From the NCBI RefSeq assembly GCF_030936135.1, contig NC_082595.1, positions 19,853,930-19,917,929 on the forward strand: DNA of 64,000 nt, read 5' to 3'. Both the position numbers and the translations under genes were made by a program. Below, piece by piece: positions 43,091 through 59,866 of the stretch. The first letter of the stretch is position 1. Every line of letters begins with the position of its first letter. The DNA comes from Gavia stellata (Eukaryota; Chordata; Aves; Gaviiformes; Gaviidae). The notes beneath the pieces are model-generated. The model did no database searches, was not told where the DNA came from, and saw nothing but the letters and a program-made list of their open reading frames with translations.

Positions 43091-45479
43091 GGGACGTGAG
43101 ATCCCGAGCTGTTAGTGGGGGGCCATGGATTTCTAAGCCCCAGGCTTGCGTTTGACCTCAGCCCTTCGAGGTGCTGGAGATGCGCTCGAGAGCAGGAGGG
43201 CTGCAGGCAGGAATTTTTTTTTCAGGCCTCTGGCTTGGGACCCAAATTTTGCATCAGTGGCAGAGGGCTGTGGCTGAGCCTGGCTCTGGAGCGGTGCGCT
43301 TGAGAGCTGCCCCTCCTGGGCCGAGGGGAACAGTAGCCAAGTCTGTCGTCTCAGCTCCCTGGCTGTTCTGCAGGCCCCAGACTAAGGCTCCTTTCATGCC
43401 TCGGCATGCCGCCAGCTTGCCTTGCGCAGCCCCCTTTCTACCTGCAACACTGGCGTCCCTGTTCCTTCGCAGCCTCGGCAGGGAGGGCAGGGCCTGCTGC
43501 ACTGAGTCAGCTCTCAGGGCCTGGGAATTGCTAGCGCAGGCATAGAGAGAGCCATTGTCCTTCCATAGCCTCCTCTTCATGATCACTGTGGGAGAGCAGA
43601 GCTGGTTCTCCTCCCGTGGCGGCACTAAGGGGACCAGCGGGGCTAACAGCAGGCGCAGTCACGCTGAACGGAGCTGGCTGGCTTTCGGTCTCTGTCAAGT
43701 CGAAGGGAGACGTGGCTGGTGAGTGTGGCAACCGATCCTGCCGTTTATATGGGACTTCTGCAAAAGCGAACGGCATTTCTGCACCCTCTTCCTAGCAATA
43801 GGGCTGCTGGGATCAACCAGGGTTACTTAATACAGGCTGCGTGTGGGTAAGTTCAGCCCCAGGTGCCTGCACCGAGCCCTGTTCTTGCATCCTGCAGCAC
43901 CCTTACAGCTTGCAGTGATGCCCCTGCAGCAGGAGAGATGACAGGGGTGTCAAACTACCTTTTCTAGGAGAGCGGAGGGGGGGGGAATAGGAAGCAGGCA
44001 CAGAATCCCACCCCCAGCTGTTTGCACTTCTTCCTGGGCTGGGAATTTCTGTGTCCTTTAAGTCACAGAAGGGAGATTTCAGGGTGAAACACAGCCTCGA
44101 CTTAGGTCAGGTTGTTGGACTCTGGGTTCCTGGCCACAGCAGCTGAGGATAAGAAAAGCCCCCAAGGCCTTTCCCAAGGGGACAAGAGGTTGGTGGGGAG
44201 GGCTTGTTGTCCATGAAATGGCAGGGGAGTTTCCTGCCTTTAAAGCTGTAAGTTTGTAAGACTCTGAGTTTCATGTGAGGGCTACTAGAGGTCACAACTA
44301 TATTATGTTGGGGCCAGGTACACCTCACAGGGCCTAAATTCCTATGACTCAGTTGTTTTTAGGGGAGAGGGGATTAACATCTGTGGCCCTTTCTGTCACA
44401 GGAGTCCAGAGCTCATTCTGGTGTGTGTTTATATAGCCAGCCCCGCAGCACCCTCACCTAGTCCCCAAGGCAATCAGGAGGCTTTTTCTACTGGAGGGAC
44501 TGAGGCAGGGATGGAGCACGGACCAAGGAAACCTCCTACCCTGATGTAGGAAGCCACAGCTTGCTGTGTGAGGGGAGGATGCACGTGGCCTTGGGTGTAG
44601 GAACTCCTTGCCAGCTTGCTCATTCTGCTGTGTACCTGGTGCTTTGCAGGGTTCCTTGCATGGCCCCTGAATATCGCAGGTTTGCCTCTGTGAGGGAGGG
44701 GACAGTGGAGGGAAGAACACCTTCAGGGGGTATTAAAGCTGTTCTGAAGCTGCCTAGGTCACCACCTTAGGGCTATAGCTGAAGAACAGCTATACCTTAT
44801 CAGATAGTCCTGGTAAAACAACCAGCCAGCTCATGGGAAAGTTCCTTCCTAGCCTTGCTCTCTGGCTGCGTCTTGCCAAACGGGTGAGCCCTGGTAATTT
44901 CCTCTGAGCTGTGGGGAATGCCTTGGCATGCTCCATTCCTGAGGAGGTGGGGGAGGCTGGCAGCCTGAGCCCTCCCCAGCTCTCCTCCGCTCACCTGGTG
45001 CAGCCAGAGCGGGAAGCTGTGAATCATTTGCTCTCAGAGGAAGGCTGCTCTGGCCACAGGCTTGAAACATGAGCTGCTAGGTAGGAGTTGCTTTTTCCAT
45101 TCAATGACCTTTTCTTTCTCCATCCAGGAGCTGTGAAAGTTTAACTTAAAAAGGTGAGGTGCAAGGTGCTCCTTGAGTTTGGAGTGAGGGCGTTGTCAAA
45201 ACCAGATGATTACAACAGTGTTCAAATGTTCTCTCCGATCCTGGAAATCCAAGTTTCTAAGTCCACGTGTTCCTAAGCCAGAGCAAACACCCTTAACAGA
45301 AGCAAACATAAATGTTCTTGAACTCCAGAGGGCTTTTCCTACGCCACATGCTGCCATCATCGCTGTTGTGAGGTCTGGGTGCTCCCTGCCAGTGGGGAGC
45401 AGGCTGGGTGGCACAGGCACGTGGAGCAGAGCGGGACGTGTGCCGGTTGCCCACCGCCTGCCTCTTCATCTCTCTGCAG
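43091..45479 (+). other. Presumed SLC35B2 first intron
   Basis: Between the CpG island and the first certain coding exon. I looked for a short coding exon ending in AG before a GT donor (the phase required by the next exon) and found no convincing one. No repeats of note. Confidence 0.5.
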
Positions 45480-48358
45480 ATTTTGCCTTCCCCTTGTGCT
45501 GGCTTCCCTCCCTACCATGGCTACTGGTGAAGAGATCCCCCCTGCCCTGCAGGACTCATGGGGGGACTTCTGGCTCTTCCGTTTCTTTGTTAATGCTGCT
45601 GGCTACGCGAGTATTGTGGTGCCGGGATTTCTCCTCATCCAGTACTTCAAGAGAAGGAATTACCTGGAGACAGGTAAGGGCAGGAGCTTCCCTTCCACAT
45701 CCTGCCTCCCTGTGAGCTCTCCGCACCCATTCAGCGCTGACAGGTCGTTTCCCTGATCTGCTTTATCAGACCAGGAGTGAGCTGCTTGCAGAGCTGCATC
45801 CCAGAGCTGTCTAGGTGCTACCCTGAAACAAATTTGTCTGAGGCCCCCGTGCCAGCAGGTGCAGAGGCTAGTAAGGAGGAGGGAGGCAGGCTTCACCTCT
45901 CAAGCTGGTGCAGCCTGCAGTGCCCAGGCTGTGGTTAATTCTGTCTCTATGTTCTCTTACCCCCTTCAGGCCGAGGCATTTGCTTCCCTGTCATCAAATC
46001 ATGTGTGTTCGGCTCTGAGGTGAAGTCTGTACACCAAGAGGATGGCTCCCTGCCACCCCGAGCAGAGCCCACAGAGTCTTCTACAGCCCGACAAGTCTTC
46101 AAGCTGCTCTTCTGTGCTGCTGGTCTACAGGTAGGGGCCCTGTGCATGTGTATGTGTGGCCATCCCACTCTAGGAGGAGGAGGTGGTGGGCAGCAGGTTT
46201 GTGGCCGTCAGTTCCTTGAAGACCAAGGATGCAGTGTTGCCCTTAATCGGGGCAGGGTTGGAGGCTGGGACACAGCCTCTCAACCAGCATAGTCCACCAG
46301 AGCTGCTGTGTCAACTCTGAGGGCTGCGGAGGTCCGTTTAGCTGGTGTCATCTGGGTTGGGACTTCCTGTCCATCTGATAGCAGTCTTCTACAGCCATGG
46401 ATAGGGAAAATTCTGTGATTCAGCAGATTGTTAGGGCTGCTCTTGTTCTGGCCCTCATGTCAGAACAGCCGATAGTTGGAGGCCTCCTATGCCCCATGCT
46501 CTCCTCTGGGTCACCTTCTGGGACACTGATGTGTCCTGCCTTGATGGATTGGATTCAAATACTGGAGAGAAATACTGAATTCATCTACAGATAAACAGGA
46601 ATTTTTAATCTTGGTCTCCCTAAGTCTCAGCTACAGCCTGAGTGTCAATAGGAAGGGCAGCTTTTTGGGTCTGTGCGGACTAAAAATAGAAGTGTGGGCA
46701 TTGTGATAGAAAAACCCACGCAGCCAGCAGAAGACACCCACTCTCTGGCCTACTATCCCAGCCCATTCAGACTTGCTGCTGGTCACCAACAAGTCCTTCC
46801 ATCTTTCTGTGCCTCAGTTTCTTGGGAGGGGATGTGTGGTGAGAGGAAGTCTGTGTGGGGCTTGGTACTGTTGCACCAGAAGTAAGGGAGGTGACAGCCA
46901 GAACAGTGATTGTCCCTGGAGGACAATTTTGTCTGCCGGGTTTGAAACTAGAATTGATTTGGATGGAAGAACCAGGCCTAGGGAGTTGGAAGTGAAAACC
47001 AATGCAGAGGCCACTGGGAAAACTGCCAGGACCTGCCGCAGGGAGCTGGCACCAAAACCGCAGCTGTGCATCGGTAATGTTCCCTGATCCTGTCCGTCTG
47101 GTTCAACAGGCAGCTTAAAGCATAACCGCTCGTCATACGCCAGGATGTTTGTTTTGCAGGCTTCTCTCCCGTTGAAGAGGCTGTAAACTTGAGCAGGTTT
47201 TGTTTGGGACAGGATGTTCCTGGTTGTAACCACACAGGACAGTGGGTTCCCTCAGACAGGTGGAGTCGGGGGGTGGCCGCATCTCCGAGTGTCTCAGGGA
47301 AGCATTGCCATGCACAGGATGAGGCAACACTGGGGCAAGGATCCTCTGGGGTCTGTTCTTCTGGGGTTGCTTGCAGCTGCCGTTGCAGGTCCTGACTCTG
47401 TGCTCCTCCTGCTTTGCAGGCCTCCTACCTCACATGGGGTGTCCTCCAGGAGCGTGTGATGACAAGAACATATGGTGCCACTGAAATGGACCCTGGTGAG
47501 AAGTTCAAGGACTCCCAGTTCCTAGTGTTCATGAACCGCATCCTGGCCTTCACAGTGGCTGGTCTGTACTGCGCCCTGACCAAGCAGCCACGCCATGGGG
47601 CTCCTATGTACAAATACTCCTTTGCCTCCCTCTCCAACATCCTCAGCAGCTGGTGCCAGTATGAGGCACTCAAATACATCAGCTTCCCCACCCAAGTGCT
47701 GGCCAAGGCCTCCAAAGTGATCCCAGTGATGATGATGGGCAAACTGGTGTCGCGCAAGAGTTACGAGTACTGGGAGTACCTGACTGCTGCCCTCATCTCC
47801 GTGGGGGTCAGCATGTTCCTGCTCTCCAGTGCTCCCAACCGGCACGTGTCCACCGTCACCACTTTCTCAGGCATAGTCCTCCTGGCTGGCTACATAATCT
47901 TCGACAGCTTCACCTCCAACTGGCAGGATGCCCTCTTCACCTACAAGATGTCTCCCGTACAGATGATGTTTGGCGTCAATGTCTTTTCCTGCCTTTTCAC
48001 GGTGGGCTCACTCTTGGAGCAGGGTGCCTTGCTGGAGTCGTTACGCTTCATGGCCCGCCACTCAGAGTTCACGGCACATGCTGTGCTGCTCTCAGTGTGC
48101 TCCGCCTGCGGCCAGCTCTTCATCTTCTACACCATCAACCAGTTTGGGGCAGCTGTCTTCACCATCATCATGACACTCCGCCAGGCCTTTGCCATCCTCC
48201 TCTCCTGCCTCATCTATGGGCACACTGTCACTGTCGTGGGCGGGCTAGGCATAGCCGTTGTCTTCATGGCCCTCTTCCTCCGCGTCTACGCCCGCAGCCG
48301 CATGAAGAAGCGCAGTAAGAAGCTCCCGCCAGGCGAGACCCCTGTACAAAAAGTCTAA
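45480..48358 (+). CDS. SLC35B2: SLC35B2, Golgi PAPS transporter 1
   Basis: Exons 45480-45673, 45970-46130 and 47420-48358 have GT-AG borders and compatible phases. The first ATG, at 45517 in strong context (ACCATGG), gives 418 residues; the human protein has 432. The protein carries PAPS from the cytosol into the Golgi lumen for sulfation of glycans and tyrosines. Diagnostic stretches are [104 protein letters not shown] and the C-terminus ETPVQKV. The last exon holds most of the roughly ten membrane helices. The 12 codons before the ATG ([12 protein letters not shown]) are open and align without gaps with the hydrophobic human N-terminus, so a small upstream coding exon may supply the true start; I could not find it. 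It converges with HSP90AB1. Identity is firm, the 5' end is not. Confidence 0.93.
46778..46825. repeat. MIR SINE remnant
   Basis: GGTCACCAACAAGTCC followed by TCTTTCTGTGCCTCAGTTTC matches the conserved MIR core (GTGACC..CAAGTC..CTCTGTGCCTCAGTTTCCTC). It lies in SLC35B2 intron 3 (46131-47419). The ends are not definable. Confidence 0.55.
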
Positions 48359-49376
48359 GGAGCTGGGGCCATGGCATTTAAGCCGTGCGTGCTGTCCTGC
48401 CTCTGCTCAGGGGCACTTGCTTGATTTCTCAGAAGCCGCTGAGGAGCAGGGTGGGGTATCGATAGGCTGGACCAGTGACTCACTTTCCACCTGCTTTTCC
48501 TGGGGAAGGGGCTGGAACAAGCCCACGGAATGCTCTGGGGGCTGTCACAGCTCCAAACCTTTCTGTTTGCCTTAATGGGTCAAAGACTTGCAGTCAAGGC
48601 ATGGGCCTGGGGGCTCACATCCTGGGGAACCATTGTCAGGCTGCTGGTACTCCTGCCCCACCTCTGTCTTGTGGCTTCTCTCCAAAGTCACTGATGAACA
48701 AGGGAGCTCTTTTCCCTGGCACCATCTTGCCTCTGGCTAATGCTCCTCAATTTCTGTCACTACTACAGAGCCCAGCAGGAGGAAAGGCCAAGCAAAACAC
48801 TAGGTTTCTTTTTGAAACACCTCCATGTGAGGCAAGTCCCAAGCTGAGCCTGTCCCAAGGGGGAGAGCCCTCAGCCGCTCTCTCAGGAGGTGCTCCATGT
48901 AGGACAGGCACAGCTAAGGGAAAGACACCCAGCCTGTCCTACCCCTAGCCTGGGATCTGCTCTGGGAGAGCACTGCAGTGAAAGCTGGTACCTTCCAGTT
49001 TGGTTTTATCAGTTCCTTGCCCCTGCTCCAAGACATTTTCCTTTGCTCCCCTTGACCCAGGCTGATTTTTATGCAGAGACTGATACTGGCCAGTACGGTT
49101 CCCAAGGCTTGCTGAGTTCTAGGTTGCTTTTTGGTTACACCCAGTGCTGTCACAGGCCAAAGGCTGTGCTGCCCAGAAGCCCCAGCATCACCTTGGGGTG
49201 TCTCAGTGCCACAGTTGCTGGGCTTTGTAGTTGCCATTCAGAGAAGCACAAATAGCCCCTCTTCTTCCTGCCAACTGGAGGCATCAGCCCCAGCTTTTCT
49301 GGGGCCTGGCCAGAGCCCCACTGTTCCTGGAGGGCTGAGAGATGGGGGGCAGAGCCCACTTCGGGTGCCTTGTTCC

Positions 49377-49435
49377 TGCTCCACAGGCAGCAGGGGATGG
49401 AGCGAGTGGGCATCTGCTCCACAGGCAGCAGGGGA
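49377..49435 (+). repeat. Direct repeat in the SLC35B2 3' UTR
   Basis: TGCTCCACAGGCAGCAGGGGA occurs at 49377-49397 and 49415-49435, a 38-bp period with a 17-bp spacer that is not repeated. Confidence 0.85.
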
Positions 49436-49568
49436 CAGAGCAGTGGAAGTTGCTCTTCCCCAGAAGCCTGGGTTTTACTGGCTAACCCTTTTCTCCTCAA
49501 CACAACCTGACTGACAAGCCAGCAGGTTTTGGTACTTTTGAAAGGCAACTTTTTTCTCTTTTTATTTT

Positions 49569-49579
49569 ATTAAATTAAA
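49569..49579 (+). terminator. Poly(A) signals of SLC35B2
   Basis: Two overlapping ATTAAA hexamers (49569-49574, 49574-49579), about 1.2 kb after the stop, are followed within 30-45 bases by GGGGGTAAATGTTC. The 3' UTR would therefore run from 48359 to about 49600. Confidence 0.6.
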
Positions 49580-49599
49580 AATATGCTGCATATAGTGCC

Positions 49600-51475
49600 C
49601 TGGGGGTAAATGTTCATTTTTCCTGCCCCCTCCTCCCATGTACCTGCAAGGAGGGGAGAGACTTCCCAACCCTTCCTCCATCTCTAGTCTCTCTGGGATA
49701 GCAAAGCTGTCTTTCCTTTCCAAACACAGGTGCTTCTGCCTTCACCCAGGCAGGTATCAGCCAGGCTTGGACCCTGACAGCAGCTGAGAACAAGATAGAG
49801 AGAGTGCAGAGGTCTGCTGAGGACCTGCCAGCCAGGGTCACCAGTGCTGTAGCAGGGCCCTGGAGGAGCCCAGGAGGTGCATCTACACCAACACCAGCTC
49901 CACAGGCCCCACACCAGAGCCAGGAGAGGCATGGGGTGTGGATGGTATGTCCAATGGTACATATGGGAGGCCTGGTGAAAAACATTGTCTGTAGGCCCAG
50001 GCAGTCTGGTCATGGTGAGGTTTGGGGTCAGAGGTGACCTCAGATTAACACAGCTAGAGAAAGGGGAGACTCAGGAGAGGCTACAGGAGAGACAGGAGGG
50101 GACTAGGGTGAGGAGCTGCTTTTCACAGTGCTGAGTTAGCTGAGCCTGCAGGGGGGGGTAACAGAGCTGGTACTGAGCACAGCCCAGGCTTCAGAGCACT
50201 TGGCTCTCCAGCAGAGTTTTACCTGTGCTGCTTTCCTAGCTCTGAGCTCTTGAAAGTGCCTGTACAACCTTTCAGCCCTTCATCTTTCCCCTACAAATTC
50301 CCCCACCATCAGCTGACGTTGTGAAAACAGAATTTTTTTTTTTCTTTAGTCAAAAAAAAAAAAAAGGTTGTCTGGCAGGTTGGGAATAGGATTCCTTTTC
50401 TAAATTAAATGTAGATTTAAAGAAAAAAATAGTGGAAAAAAACCCCAAAACATTCTAAGTTAAAAGAATTGACTTTACTGATTATTTATAGCAAAACTTT
50501 GAATGGCCAGAGAGAAATCTTACTTTTAAGCAATTTTTTTCTCCTGTCTCAAGGGAAGAAAACCACCCTGAAGGCATTTGCTAGCTCAGCTCCAGCACCA
50601 CCCTAGCAGCCTGCACCCAGACAGCTGCCACAGTTGCAGCGCAGTGCCCTGCAGGGCCCTGGTGTGCAACAAGGGACTCTAGCAGGCTCTGCCTCCTCCC
50701 TCCGTGTTGAAGATGGATACTGGCTAAAGCCCACTCTATTTTGTGCCTGTGGTTGCTGGCAAGCAGCCAGCAAGAGAACCTGATGTTGGTGTCACTTTCC
50801 CCTGCCAAACCCCAGGGGCCATTGTGGCTGAGGGTGACAAACCCCACTCATGGGGTGTGAGCTCAGTGCAAGGGGCAGATAAATCAAGGCTTTTCTGTCA
50901 CAGGCAGAAGCCAGGGAGTGGCCAGATACTCCCAAACCCCCCAGGGCTGCAGAAGCCCAGAAAGGACAGGCTGGAGGTGGGCGGAAAGGTATTGAGTCTA
51001 GAGCACAGAGCAAGAGCAGTTTGACCTAGGAGCAGAAGAGAGGCAGCTCAAGCACAGTCCTGAGCTGTCACTCCACCCCTGCTCTGCCCAAGAGAATGGG
51101 CAGATGGCTCCTGCCACAGGTCCCAGCCCCAGGGCCACTCAGATCAGACCAGCCAGCAGCAGTGCAGGCTCAGGTCCTGGCACAGCTTGCCCAGCAACAC
51201 ATGCAGATTGGAAAGGTTTGTTCCCAGGCTGCAGGGCATGCAGTGCTCTGGGTGGGTAACTACTGCCTGAGATGAACCCACCTGCACAGCAGGTCATGTG
51301 GTTGTCTGACCCACTTTGTGGTGGCTGCGCAAGGAAGGGGTAGAGATCAGCTAAAGCAGAGCTCTGAAAACCAGTCAGGGCAAGGGAGAGACCAGCAGCC
51401 CAATACCTTCAAGCACAGGCTGAGGCCCCTTCCTCCATATGGTAGGCATGAAACACAAGGAACCCCTCCATGTAA
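49600..51475. other. Spacer between convergent SLC35B2 and HSP90AB1
   Basis: No gene recognised. It contains an AT-rich core at about 50330-50540 with T11, 8 bases, then A14 (50333-50365), which could pair as a hairpin in RNA from either strand. The rest is moderately GC-rich unique sequence. Confidence 0.6.
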
Positions 51476-51492
51476 ACCACATTCTTTGATAC

Positions 51493-51498
51493 TTTAAT
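51493..51498 (-). terminator. Poly(A) signal of HSP90AB1
   Basis: TTTAAT on the plus strand is ATTAAA on the minus strand, about 460 bases after the HSP90AB1 stop, in an AT-rich tract. The 3' UTR is taken as about 51475-51956. Confidence 0.6.
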
Positions 51499-51956
51499 TC
51501 CAGTAGAACAAAACAACAGAAAAAAATAAACAAAAATAACCAAGCCAACCGAAATACAATATCCTACCCTGGGGGTTCTGGGAGGCAGCAGCTCAGAGGA
51601 AGGGCTCTCCCACCCCGATGGAACAAGGGCAGTGTTTGATGCCTACTGGGAATGTGGGAGACCCCAGGGAGGGAAGAGAGGGGAAGCCTCCTGCCTCCTC
51701 ACCTCCACTCCCCATCAGCTGTTCCTACACAAGCAGACACAGAACAGACAGGCCGCAGACTGCCTGAATCACTCACTACTGACAAACAGGGAATCATGCC
51801 CTCCTGCCCCCTGCCAAAAACAACCCCAACCAAACAAATCCAAAAAAAGAGACACCACCAAGGAGTCAGTAGCAGCTGGTGGGCGCAGACCCTGTCCTAA
51901 GCAGATGTGATATGGGGCAAAGGCCTGGCAGGTGAGGGAAGAGGCTTCCTCCTACT

Positions 51957-57468
<5,512 letters not shown>

Positions 57469-57556
57469 CTACAAGGCAAGCACAGCCCGCTAGCACCGGG
57501 GGGGGCGGGCGGCGCGCAGCGGGGGCACCAAGCCCGGCCCGGCCCGGGGTCCCTAC

Positions 57557-57583
57557 CGTGCCAGGCGCGAGGGACCGGCGAAA
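57557..57583 (-). other. HSP90AB1 non-coding exon 1 (approximate 5' end)
   Basis: The donor CACG|GTAGGG fixes the 3' edge at 57557. The 5' edge is inferred as about 30 bases from the TATA box. The following intron (57469-57556) is only 88 bases and ends TTGTAG directly at the ATG. Confidence 0.6.
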
Positions 57584-57607
57584 GGCAGACAGCGCCCACC
57601 GGTCCCC

Positions 57608-57614
57608 TTTTATA
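57608..57614 (-). promoter_or_regulatory. TATA box of HSP90AB1
   Basis: TATAAAA on the minus strand, about 50 bases from the exon 1 donor. An inverted CCAAT (CCATTGG, 57750-57756) lies about 140 bases further upstream, and GC boxes surround it. I could not find a full heat-shock element (alternating GAA/TTC) in the promoter by eye. Confidence 0.75.
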
Positions 57615-58970
57615 GGCACGGAGCGCACCGCCCACCGTCTCCTTCCGCCTTAAAACGGCCCTGGCGCCTGCTGCAGCCTCTCGGGCACCACCGCCCTCAT
57701 GAACACACCTCCCCATCAGCCCTGCCTACCCCACCGGCTTCTGTCTACTCCATTGGACACCATACAGGCCGGTCCCGCTGCCACTCCCCGCTCCGGGCGT
57801 CACGGCAGAAGGCCGTGTAGGGCCCATCAGCGTTGCCGTTTAAGGGCGGCGGCCATGGTGGAGGCGGGCGCTCAGCTCCATGCCGCTCCCGGGCCCGCTC
57901 CCGGCCGGGGTTCCCCGCCGCCCTTCGCCGCGGCGTTCGGAGGGCTGCAGGTCCCTGTGGGCCCCCGAGCTCCGCGGCGAGGGGCGGCAAGGAGCCCCGG
58001 CGGGGGACTATTTCCTGCGGGCGACGGCGGAGGAGCACCGTCGCGAGGCGGCCGGTGGCGCTGTGGCCGCTTCCAGCGGTTTCCACAGGGGTCACGGGCG
58101 GCGCCTGTGGTGGTGCTGCATCGGTTCCCTTCGGCCGCAGGCTCCGGGCCTGGGCAGGACCCCGGGGATGGGAGCCGCACAGCCCCCGGGGGTGCCCGCT
58201 GTCCCAGCTCCATGCTGCGGCTTCCCCGAGGCCGGGAGCCGTGTAGCTCTGCCGTCCTGAGGCTGGGTGTAACCGGGTGCCTGCGGGTGAGGAGAGGACA
58301 AGGCGGAGGGGACAGGCTGTAGGGATCGTGTGAGGGGCCGAGAGCAAAGCAGGCCCGTTTTCCTCACTGGAAACCAGTGTTTGGATATCCTGTGTTTTTG
58401 GTGTCTGAGAGCAGTAAGATAAACCTCATCCCTTACCCTCCGTGTTGGGGCTGTGGGCACGCAGGCCCGACCGGCAAAGGAAGCCGGGGGTAGGATGAGG
58501 GGGCCCGGGCCCCACAACTTTTGTCTGGGGGTGCCGAGGAGGGGATGGCTGTGAACGATGTGGGGCAGGGGGGTGGTGTGCGGGGTGGAGTCCCGCTGGC
58601 AGGGTGGTGTAGTTCCCCCCCAGGAGCAGGAGGTGGCACTCAAGCTGTTCACAGGCACAAGGAATGCTCCCAGGTGCACGTGCTGCGGGTCACTGCACCC
58701 CAAAACGTGCAGGTGCATCCCCTGCTTATCAGAGGTGTTGGTAGTCCCTTGGCGTACCCCGAGGGCAGCACCCCCTTCCCATGCTGGCCGTGTCCCCGTA
58801 GCAGAGAGCCACTGGGCCTGTCCGTGCAGGGGCTGCCCACACCGCCTCACCACCTGATGACTACAGGGGACCACAGGGATGCCCAGGAAATGCCGGTGCC
58901 CCGCTCCCTTCAGCCCTTGCCCCTCCGCAGCCCTCTCTCCTCTGCTGATGGAGACACACACACCTACTCA
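57615..58970. other. CpG-rich spacer upstream of HSP90AB1
   Basis: A CpG island covers the HSP90AB1 promoter and continues to about 58300. On the plus strand, divergent from HSP90AB1, ATG codons at 57855 (context GCCATGG) and 57880 open frames of 156 and 126 codons. I recognise neither. From 58.3 kb to the SLC29A1 3' end there is only unique sequence. Confidence 0.55.
57880..58260 (+). CDS. Unrecognised ORF divergent from HSP90AB1
   Basis: A 126-codon frame, Arg/Pro/Gly/Ala-rich, with a less biased middle (GDYFLRATAEEHRREAAGG, then LWWCCIGSLRPQ). It starts about 300 bp from the HSP90AB1 start site, on the other strand. Overlapping open frames exist in all three plus-strand phases and on the minus strand, as expected for CpG-rich DNA. 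I know of no mammalian gene at this spot. More likely a chance frame or a promoter-associated non-coding RNA than a protein gene. Confidence 0.15.
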   Translation: MPLPGPLPAGVPRRPSPRRSEGCRSLWAPELRGEGRQGAPAGDYFLRATAEEHRREAAGGAVAASSGFHRGHGRRLWWCCIGSLRPQAPGLGRTPGMGAAQPPGVPAVPAPCCGFPEAGSRVALPS

Positions 58971-58988
58971 AAGGGGCGTTTCAGTCTT

Positions 58989-58994
58989 TTTATA
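58989..58994 (-). terminator. Candidate poly(A) signal of SLC29A1
   Basis: TATAAA on the minus strand (a known weaker variant), followed downstream on that strand by GTAGGTGTGTGTGTC, a GU-rich element. The implied 3' UTR is about 58970-59866. Confidence 0.6.
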
Positions 58995-59866
58995 GAAAAA
59001 GGCAACTGTACAGACACATTTACACAGACGAGGGATGGGAAAGCCAAGGGAAAGGTCAGGCCTCCCCTTGCAGCACAGGCAGGCAGGGGAAGCAGCCTGG
59101 GTCAGAAGGGAGTTGCTTCTTCTCCTGCAGCCCATAGTGTGACCTCCTGTCACACAACCAGGAGGCAGAAAGAAAACGGCAGAATCACCAAAAAAAAAAA
59201 AAAGGGAACAAAGGCAAGGAGAGGGGGAGAAAGTGCGGTGTGGAGACCTCCTCCTCCCTCAGCCTGGCCACGGTGTTGGCTCTTTATGTGGGTGGGACAC
59301 AGATGTCTATGTCCCTGGGATACTGCTGGGCAGGGGGATGTGTGCCTAGCAGAGAGTGGGGATGTCAAGGCTGCTGGGGCTTTCCTCCCCGTTTGCAATT
59401 CTCACCAGCAGGAGAAGTGGTGTGGGATGTTTCCAGGCCCCCTGGAAGGAGAGAGGAGCAAGTCCCTAGGTGCCTTGGGGGCAAGGGCAAGAGAGGGAAT
59501 AACACTGGATACCTGCCTTCAACTTCGTCAGAGAGGAGGCTGAGAATGGCTTTTAGCCTTGAGCTAGGGAAATTATGCAGCGTGGGAGGCAGATGGACCT
59601 CTGTGAGATCCTGGGGGTCTTGCACACACACAGCATGGGGAAGGAGAAGGCACGTAGGCCTGAAGGCATCACACAGCCGAGTGTGGCAGGAGCCAGGCCA
59701 ACCCTGCAGGAGTGGAACCGTCCCTGGTTGTAACGTCTGCCTTGGCAGTGCGATTTGGCAGGGGCAGGCGTGAGGTGTTATCTCCCCACGGCGCCGAGGT
59801 GTCCAGGGCCTTGGAGGAGGATGCGGAGCTGTTTCTCGGTGTCCCTGCACCCTCCAGGTGCCTCTG

